Part shown: piece by piece, positions 46,370 through 51,394 of the stretch
Numbering within the stretch: the stretch's first letter is position 1
How the letters are laid out: each line of letters opens with the position of its first letter
NCBI RefSeq assembly: GCF_014845095.1
Contig: NZ_NKUG01000064.1
Coordinates: forward strand, 1-51,394
Source of the DNA: Methylobacterium bullatum
GTDB lineage: Bacteria; Pseudomonadota; Alphaproteobacteria; Rhizobiales; Beijerinckiaceae
Length of the DNA: 51,394 nt
Direction: 5' to 3'
Program-made: the position numbers and the translations under genes
The notes under the pieces: generated by a model
What the model saw: only the letters and a program-made list of their open reading frames with translations
What the model was told of the DNA's origin: nothing
The model's database searches: none

Positions 46370-46660
46370 ATGAAACACGTGAAGACTTTCGGCCTCATCG
46401 GCGCCGTCATCGGTGGCCTGACGATGGCTGCAGCGAGCACGACGACAGCCCAGGCCGCCGGCGGCTGCGGCTACGGTTTTTATCCGTCCGCGTTCGGATG
46501 CCGGGCCACATCCCGTGCGTACGGCTACTACGCGCCTCGTCCGGTGCCTGTCTACGGCTATGGCTACGGCTATAGGCCCCGTCCGTATTACCGGCCTTAC
46601 GCCTATGGCCCCGTCCCCTATGCCTACGCCCCCCGACCCTACGTGCGGTTCGGCTACTGA
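46370..46660 (+). CDS. Tyr/Gly/Pro-rich exported small protein
   Basis: A 96-residue protein. A signal peptide (MKHVKTFGLIGAVIGGLTMA, cut near AQA at residue 29) precedes a mature part with a Cys pair (GGCGYGFYPSAFGC) and then YGYGYGYRPRPYYRPYAYGP-type repeats. A family-like small secreted protein of unknown role. The start ATG 46370 is chosen at the signal peptide; a purine-rich GGAG lies upstream. Two hairpins follow. Confidence 0.8.
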   Translation: MKHVKTFGLIGAVIGGLTMAAASTTTAQAAGGCGYGFYPSAFGCRATSRAYGYYAPRPVPVYGYGYGYRPRPYYRPYAYGPVPYAYAPRPYVRFGY

Positions 46661-46673
46661 GCGGTGAAGGGCT

Positions 46674-46698
46674 ATGCTCCCGGCCGGGCCGGGAGCAT
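46674..46698 (+). terminator. Hairpin after the Tyr-rich protein gene
   Basis: ATGCTCCCGG (46674-46683), 5-nt loop, CCGGGAGCAT (46689-46698), 13 bp past the stop. No T-run. Confidence 0.5.
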
Positions 46699-46742
46699 CC
46701 TTGCCCACGGGCGAGGCCCGGGGTGCATCCATGACGATCCAC

Positions 46743-46773
46743 AAGGCGCTTCCGAGCCAATCGGAGGCGCCTT
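46743..46773 (+). terminator. 13-bp stem hairpin with T-rich tail
   Basis: Arms 46743-46755 and 46761-46773 with one mismatch and a 5-nt loop, followed by CTTC. A better terminator candidate than the preceding hairpin and located between this gene and the tRNA gene. Confidence 0.6.
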
Positions 46774-46845
46774 CTTCATGTCCTGAGAGGAAGCGGAGAC
46801 CGAGGTGACCGGATCAGCCTCGCGTCATCACCACGAAGGTGTGCG

Positions 46846-46922
46846 TGGCGACCCCGGTTGGGCTCGAACCAACGACCTGCCGCTTAGAAGGCGGCTGCTC
46901 TATCCAGCTGAGCTACGGAGTC
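46846..46922 (-). tRNA. tRNA-Arg (anticodon TCT)
   Basis: On the minus strand a complete cloverleaf of 77 nt including an encoded CCA: acceptor GACTCCG/CGGGGTC, D arm GCTC/GAGC, anticodon stem GCCGC/GCGGC with loop CTTCTAA (anticodon TCT, reading AGA), T arm GTTGG-TTCGAGC-CCAAC. The discriminator is G. Confidence 0.95.
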
Positions 46923-46937
46923 GGGGTGCCGCGCCCC

Positions 46938-46965
46938 GTCTAGCACCGCCCTCCCCACCTGTCAT
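46938..46965 (-). promoter_or_regulatory. Putative promoter of tRNA-Arg
   Basis: On the minus strand ATGACA (46965-46960) and CTAGAC (46943-46938) are 16 bp apart, and the latter ends 15 bp before the mature tRNA 5' end. This fits a sigma-70-like promoter of Alphaproteobacteria. Confidence 0.4.
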
Positions 46966-47548
46966 TAGCCTCGGGCGAACCCTGGCTTCACACGGCGAGA
47001 GCCTGCTGGAGGAAGCGACGACGTGCGTTCGGTCGCCTCGGCGGGGGCCGGTCTGGGATCCCGCAGCCTCAGCGACCTCGGGACCGGGCTAGGCATGCCG
47101 CGCAGGCCTTCCGCTTATCGTCGGCTCTGCCTGGGCAAGCTCGCGCAGCGGAAGTCTCGTGAGAGACGGTCGGACAGGAGGTCCGCTATGGAGCTGCAAA
47201 GCTATAGGCGGCCACAGACGGTGTGTCTTCGGCCGGGGGAACTCATCGACGGGACTCGTAATCGACCTCGCCAAGGCGGCGGGTGCCCTCCGAGGCCGTG
47301 ACCGAGACTACAAAATCGAACGCCCCGACAGCGCGGCCTCCTTGCCAGAGGTCCCGAACCCGCATCGCCGAACTTCCGGCAGACCTCTCAGCAGCAGCGC
47401 CGGCCCTCCCCGGCCTCAGCGAGGAGACTCATGGTACAAGTCCAAACCGGTAGTCGATAGTGAAGCTGCCATGCATCTTACGATGACCGATCGTCAGCTC
47501 TCACCACAGTCGCACATACATTCAGCAAAGCTGTCCAGTCATGAGTAA

Positions 47549-47579
47549 GCCCACTCCCGGCATCGCGCTGGGAGTGGGC
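47549..47579 (-). terminator. Hairpin after the MucR-family gene
   Basis: GCCCACTCCC (47549-47558) and GGGAGTGGGC (47570-47579), perfect 10-bp arms and 11-nt loop, 59 bp past the mucR stop on the minus strand. Confidence 0.6.
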
Positions 47580-47638
47580 ATTCTTGTCACCGATTGGATA
47601 CATCCGACGTCGCCCAAACAGGCGCCGTCGGACGGGCA

Positions 47639-48172
47639 TCAGGCCGCCTGCTTCTTGCGGGGGCCACGGCGCTTCTTTTCGGGCGGGGCGGCGACGGCCT
47701 CCTCCTCCGGCTCGCTCACGACCTCCTCGGGCGCAGCCTTGGATACGGGGGATACGGTCTTGCGGCGCTGCTGACCGAGACCAAGGGCGCGAGCCAATTC
47801 TGAACGCTGTTCGGAATAGGCAGCCGACGTCATCGGGTAGTCCGGCTGCAGGCCCCATTTGGCCCGATACTGTTCGGGGGTCAGACCGCGGAGTGTGAGG
47901 TGCCGCCGAAGCGTCTTGTACTGCTTGCCGTCCTCGAAGCTGACCAAGTAATCCGGCGTCACGGAGCGGCGGATTTCCTGTGGCGTCGCCTTCGGCGGGC
48001 CGGTCTCAGCGGCAGGTGCGCTGCTCGTGCTCACCGAGCGGATGGCCTCGTGCACATCGCTGAGGAGCTTAGGCAGTTCGGCGCTCTGGACGTGATTGTT
48101 GCTCACATACGCGGAGACGATATCCGCGGCCAAGGTGATGAGACGGGCTGAGTCGGTGTCGGATTCACTCAT
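47639..48172 (-). CDS. MucR/Ros-family regulator lacking most zinc ligands
   Basis: A 177-residue MucR-type DNA-binding protein. An N-terminal helical part (ITLAADIVSAYVSNN), RRSVTPDYLVSFEDGKQYKTLRRHL and TPEQYRAKWGLQPDYPMTSAAYSEQRSELARALGLG follow the family. In Ros the zinc ligands are Cys-x2-Cys and two His; here the Cys positions are Ser78 and Asp81, only His91 remains, and the final His positions are Arg95/Gly96. Zinc-free members are known in Mesorhizobium. The C-terminus (EKKRRGPRKKQAA) is basic. Such proteins bind AT-rich DNA and control surface and cell-cycle genes. Confidence 0.9.
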   Translation of the reverse strand: MSESDTDSARLITLAADIVSAYVSNNHVQSAELPKLLSDVHEAIRSVSTSSAPAAETGPPKATPQEIRRSVTPDYLVSFEDGKQYKTLRRHLTLRGLTPEQYRAKWGLQPDYPMTSAAYSEQRSELARALGLGQQRRKTVSPVSKAAPEEVVSEPEEEAVAAPPEKKRRGPRKKQAA

Positions 48173-49605
48173 GATATTCGCGCCATCGCTTCGCTATGTT
48201 GATACTGTACGCTAGCCTATGCTCCGTTCGCGCGTGTAGCAAGATGTTATTGAAAGAAATCCACTGGTTTACGGATCAATCGTTCAAATATTTCGCGTGT
48301 TCGCCGTCTGCGAGCCCCACATCCTTGGTTGCGCATACGTTTGGAGGGTGAAGCGAACAGAATTTACCGAGTGTTCTGCCGCATTAGAGCGTCACGGAAG
48401 CCTGCTCAACATAGGGTCCAGCGAAGGACGGCATGAAGAACTTTGCCACCGGCGCGAGGCATCGGTAAAAACGGTCTCAACCAATCATTGCAGATTTTTC
48501 GGCTTCGGAAGCCTAGGCGGTCGAGCCTGGCGTTCATGCCAGTCGATCCCAACTGCGGATATGTTTGACAACGGTCCTTGGGCGGACACCGTGCGGTCGC
48601 CAGCCGCGATCGTCGCTCTCTCTTTGGCGGTACTTCCGTTCAAGTGTCCGTCAGAACGCTCCCCTTCCAACACTTGCCGGTCTACGAACGAGTCGGCCAC
48701 ATAACGCTTGGCAGCCCTCGAATCGCGATCATCGTGATCTATGCCAGCAGATTGCACGGAGTCTGCGATGATGTGTACTCTCATGAAGTCGTATGTATGC
48801 TCTCCCTCTAATGTTTTAAGCTGAGGCGCCGGATGGCGCGGCAGGTGTGTTTGTATCTCTTTCGCCGGAAATCGTCTCCGCCACCGGACAAACGATCATC
48901 TTGTCACAGGACGGAGCAAGGCCAATCGGCCACGGTCAGAGAATCGCCAGGGGATCCCGCTTCTCTTGTCAAAAGTGAATGAACCGCCTCTCTCACAACG
49001 TCATCGAGCATCGATCCCTAACTTGATCGATCATAAACAGTTCCTCGGCTGCGCATTTAAACCGTATTTTTAGACAATAAAATCGATCGGTCTTGCTAGC
49101 TTCGATGGCGAATCTTGCAAAATAATTCGGTCGTCACTGGTCTCTCGGCACCAGAAAGCCGGTCTGTGACTGGAGGCGACGGTGGGCAGCCTCGCTGGAA
49201 CGCGATCGACAGGCGTTAGCGGTGCCCCAATAGGCTGGCACCGATGCAATTCGGGCGCGCGGAGATGGCGGGGACTGGGCGCCCGCAGGAATAGCTCGGC
49301 GCGAGTCGGGAAACGGCTTCCGCGATGGGCGGAAGACATTGCTGTGCCTCTTCTGGATAATTGGATCGTGCTTTCCCGGTGCGCGACCGGTTGCATGCTA
49401 CGGGCTGATCCCCGCGCAGACCCTCGATGATGGTGCTGAACGACCCAGTGGCGGTCGTGATCCCGGCCCCTGGAATCGCGACGTGCCGTCGTCGCGCGAG
49501 GTCATCATCGCGAGGGGCGGGAACGTAGCGATCGGGCGGATTGAGGCATGTCCGGCACCGAGGACATGACGTTATTCGACCTCTTCCCCAATCCGCGTCG
49601 CGATA
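48173..49605. other. Gene-poor region between mucR and argC (1433 bp)
   Basis: No gene that I can support on either strand; the short open frames have no family resemblance or ribosome-binding site. The part next to mucR (48180-48300) is AT-richer and probably contains its autoregulated promoter. Confidence 0.5.
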
Positions 49606-50541
49606 TCAATCCAGACCGAGCATGAGGCCGATATTCTGCACGGCGGCGCCCGATGCGCCTTTGCCGAGATTGTCGAGCCGGGCCACGAGCAACGCATGAG
49701 CATGGTCAGGCGTACCATAAACCCGTAATTCGAGGTGATCGCTGTCGTTCAGAGCTTCGGCGTACGGCTTATCGTCCGGGTTGGTCCGAACCACGGTCAC
49801 CATCGTGCTTCCGGCGTAATGCGCAGTGAGGGCCGCTTGCAGCGCAGCAGCATCCGGATTCCCCGGCAGAGTATCGAGGTGGAGCGGGATACTCACCAGC
49901 ATGCCCTGGCGGAAGTTTCCCACGGACGGGATGAAGATCGGCCGCCGGGTCAGGCCGCCATAGACCTGCAGTTCCGGCAGGTGCTTGTGAGCAAAGCCGA
50001 GACCATAGAGCTGAAAAGCCGGTGCCTCTCCGGCCTCATATGCCTCGATCATGTTCTTGCCGCCGCCGCTATAGCCGCTGACCGCGTTGACGCTGATCGG
50101 CGTATCGGGCGGCAGCAATCCAGCATCGACCAGTGGCCGCACGAGAGCGATGGCACCGGTGGGATAGCAGCCGGGATTCGCGACGCGCCGCGCCTCGCGG
50201 ATCACTTGTGCCTGACCGGCATTCAATTCGGCAAAACCGTAAGCCCAGCCAGGGCTGACGCGATGGGCGGTGCTCGCATCCAGGATGCGGGGTCCGCCAT
50301 TGGGCAGGCCATCGGCCAAGGCCACCGTTTCCTTCGCCGCATCGTCGGGCAGGCAGAGAACGACGAGATCCACATCCGCCAGAAGGGCGCGTTTGACTGC
50401 TATGTCCTTGCGGCTCTCGTGCGGGATGCTCTTCAGGGAAACACGGCCCTCGCGCTCCAGGCGTTCGCGAATGCCAAGGCCGGTGGTGCCGGCCTCCCCA
50501 TCGATGAACACTGTAGGCTTTGCCACTGCGCTCTCACTCAT
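49606..50541 (-). CDS. argC: N-acetyl-gamma-glutamyl-phosphate reductase
   Basis: Third step of arginine synthesis, NADPH-dependent reduction of N-acetylglutamyl phosphate to the semialdehyde. The 311-residue protein is of the shorter ArgC type: [17 protein letters not shown] (Rossmann), [21 protein letters not shown] (catalytic Cys), [23 protein letters not shown] (His) and a C-terminal [23 protein letters not shown] 50541 fits. It is a single gene, divergent from the basic protein at 50759. Confidence 0.94.
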   Translation of the reverse strand: MSESAVAKPTVFIDGEAGTTGLGIRERLEREGRVSLKSIPHESRKDIAVKRALLADVDLVVLCLPDDAAKETVALADGLPNGGPRILDASTAHRVSPGWAYGFAELNAGQAQVIREARRVANPGCYPTGAIALVRPLVDAGLLPPDTPISVNAVSGYSGGGKNMIEAYEAGEAPAFQLYGLGFAHKHLPELQVYGGLTRRPIFIPSVGNFRQGMLVSIPLHLDTLPGNPDAAALQAALTAHYAGSTMVTVVRTNPDDKPYAEALNDSDHLELRVYGTPDHAHALLVARLDNLGKGASGAAVQNIGLMLGLD

Positions 50542-50758
50542 TCCAAAAGTCCCGTTCGTCTCGCCTGGGATGGGAGCCGCCCTGCGCGTTCGCGGGGTGG
50601 AGGCTGCGGCCTCTCAAGTCAACATCGCGGTTTTACGACGTTTCCGGCTGCGCCGCCTGTATCGTGTTGCTTTTTCACGGATTGATGACACGCCGTCCAC
50701 CGGGAACCGGCCCCCTCGGTGCAGGTTGATCGCACGGAAACAAGCATAGGCTCGAACG

Positions 50759-51286
50759 ATGGCGGCCAGCGCTGAAAAGACCGACCCTAAACTATGGGAC
50801 AGGATCAAGTCCGAGGTGACCGCTTCCGACAAGGGAGGCAAGGCTGGGCAATGGTCGGCCCGCAAGGCCCAGGCGGCAACGAAGGCTTATAAGGAGGCCG
50901 GAGGCGGCTACAAGGGCAAGAAATCCGACGAGAACAGCCTGACGCAATGGTCGAACGAGGAATGGGATACGAAATCCGGCAAGCCCAGCGGTAAGACCGG
51001 GGAGCGCTATCTTCCAAAGAAGGCACGCTCATCCTTGTCGAAGGACGAGTATGACCGCTCCACGAGAAAGAAGCGCGCGGACACCAAGGACGGCAAGCAG
51101 TTCTCCAATCAGCCAAAGGATGTGGCCGAGAAATCCGCGGCCGCCAGGAAGGCCGGGACCAAGCAAGGAAGGGCGTCCGGCGGCCCAACGAAGGCGGATC
51201 TGATGCGGAAGGCCAAGTCCGCGAACATTCGTGGCCGGTCAACTATGTCGAAGGACGAGCTCGAAAAGGCGCTCCATGCCGCGTGA
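50759..51286 (+). CDS. DUF5872-like basic protein with C-terminal SAP/Rho-N-like segment
   Basis: A 175-residue, Lys-rich, soluble protein. Residues 10-110 (LWDRIKSEVTASDKGGKAGQWSARKAQ, then TQWSNEEWDTKSGKP and RYLPKKARSSLSKDEYDRS) follow the DUF5872 pattern. The C-terminal 35 residues (TKADLMRKAKSANIRGRSTM, then SKDELEKALHAA) resemble a SAP/Rho-N-like helix-extended-loop-helix motif that can bind nucleic acids. No signal peptide. Function unknown; a nucleoid or nucleic-acid role is inferred only. The gene is complete, ending 1 bp before the adapter-like contig tail. Confidence 0.82.
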   Translation: MAASAEKTDPKLWDRIKSEVTASDKGGKAGQWSARKAQAATKAYKEAGGGYKGKKSDENSLTQWSNEEWDTKSGKPSGKTGERYLPKKARSSLSKDEYDRSTRKKRADTKDGKQFSNQPKDVAEKSAAARKAGTKQGRASGGPTKADLMRKAKSANIRGRSTMSKDELEKALHAA

Positions 51287-51287
51287 C

Positions 51288-51394
51288 CTGTCTCTTATAC
51301 AACTCTGACGCTGCCGACGAATAGCGAGGTGCAGGTGTCGGTGGTTCGGGGACGGTTAATGCAAATAAGCATACACATGATTGGACGTGCAGCG
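51288..51394. other. Sequencing-adapter contamination at the contig end (Nextera)
   Basis: From 51288 the sequence follows the reverse complement of the Tn5/Nextera mosaic end (51288-51306; two adjacent bases swapped), then GACGCTGCCGACGA exactly (51307-51320), an 8-nt stretch where the i5 index lies (51321-51328), then a degenerate P5 adapter (14 of 17 at 51329-51345). The remainder is low-confidence tail. Not genomic. Confidence 0.93.

Larger units (their letters stand above)
46923..47638. other. Gap between tRNA-Arg and mucR (716 bp)
   Basis: Contains the tRNA promoter and the likely mucR terminator (47549-47579); otherwise no gene or known RNA that I can support. Confidence 0.45.

Noticed and set aside
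46846..46922. tRNA used as an attachment site for an integrated element
   Set aside because: No integrase gene and no second copy of the tRNA 3' end was seen within the window.
48297..48704. 135-codon open frame downstream of the mucR promoter region
   Set aside because: No start-site support, atypical composition and no recognisable family.
51288..51306. A Tn5-type mosaic end indicating a mobile element
   Set aside because: It is followed by the exact Nextera adapter, index and P5-like sequence, so it is a library artefact.

Overview
The window is a high-GC contig from an alphaproteobacterium of the Hyphomicrobiales (Rhizobiales), most likely Methylobacterium or Methylorubrum. This is inferred from the gyrA-coaD-peptidyl-prolyl isomerase order, exoR and mucR homologues, a GTTC-N7-GTTC type SOS box, betaine-lipid genes and long GC-driven antisense frames. 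It is almost entirely chromosomal housekeeping DNA. I see no CRISPR array, complete insertion sequence, prophage or plasmid origin. The left edge cuts an Mrp/ApbC gene. The right edge, from about 51288, is not genomic: it matches an Illumina Nextera adapter read-through with errors.

Layout: 1-1382 holds mrp (truncated) and mobA. An accessory GSU2403-type nucleotidyltransferase-fold gene (1386-2474) follows, with a perfect 14-bp inverted repeat just upstream of its start. 2600-7872, all on the minus strand, is gyrA, coaD, an exported cyclophilin, a small exported TonB/TolA-C-like protein and a cytosolic cyclophilin. 8231-13919 holds a YciI-like protein, a HAD dehalogenase-like enzyme, ssb with an SOS box, an MDR oxidoreductase and several small exported proteins. 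13940-19751 holds an Old Yellow Enzyme, propionyl-CoA synthetase, two divergent DUF465 genes and purE-purK. 19759-22838 holds an AraC regulator and then an AT-richer, gene-poor stretch with a FlbD-like small protein and a membrane-protein gene broken by an in-frame stop. 22839-25536 holds a TPR lipoprotein, an LprI-like protein and a YihY/BrkB membrane protein.

From 25608 to 29345 (minus) come a GNAT enzyme, glpX, homoserine dehydrogenase and a ceramidase-like membrane protein. From 29432 (plus) come xthA, btaA-btaB for betaine lipid synthesis (with a Pho-box-like site upstream of btaA) and a glutathione transferase. From 33117 (minus) come exoR overlapping or abutting ilvD, then eutC-eutB, a membrane protein, a transglutaminase, lutC-lutB-lutA, a PoxB-type pyruvate dehydrogenase and an isochorismatase-like hydrolase. 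46370-51286 holds a small Tyr/Gly-rich exported protein, tRNA-Arg(TCT), a MucR-family regulator lacking most zinc ligands, argC and a DUF5872-like basic protein, with two gene-poor gaps.

Functional links: LutABC would turn L-lactate into pyruvate, which the adjacent PoxB could decarboxylate to acetate. EutBC would release acetaldehyde and ammonia from ethanolamine. BtaAB would replace phospholipid head groups under phosphate limitation. ExoR and MucR belong to families that control exopolysaccharide and surface traits in related bacteria. No strong candidate for an entirely new multigene system is visible. The best leads are the palindrome-linked nucleotidyltransferase gene, the Pho-box/btaAB unit, the small TonB-like protein between two cyclophilins, the zinc-ligand-less MucR and the AT-rich 20.7-22.3 kb stretch.
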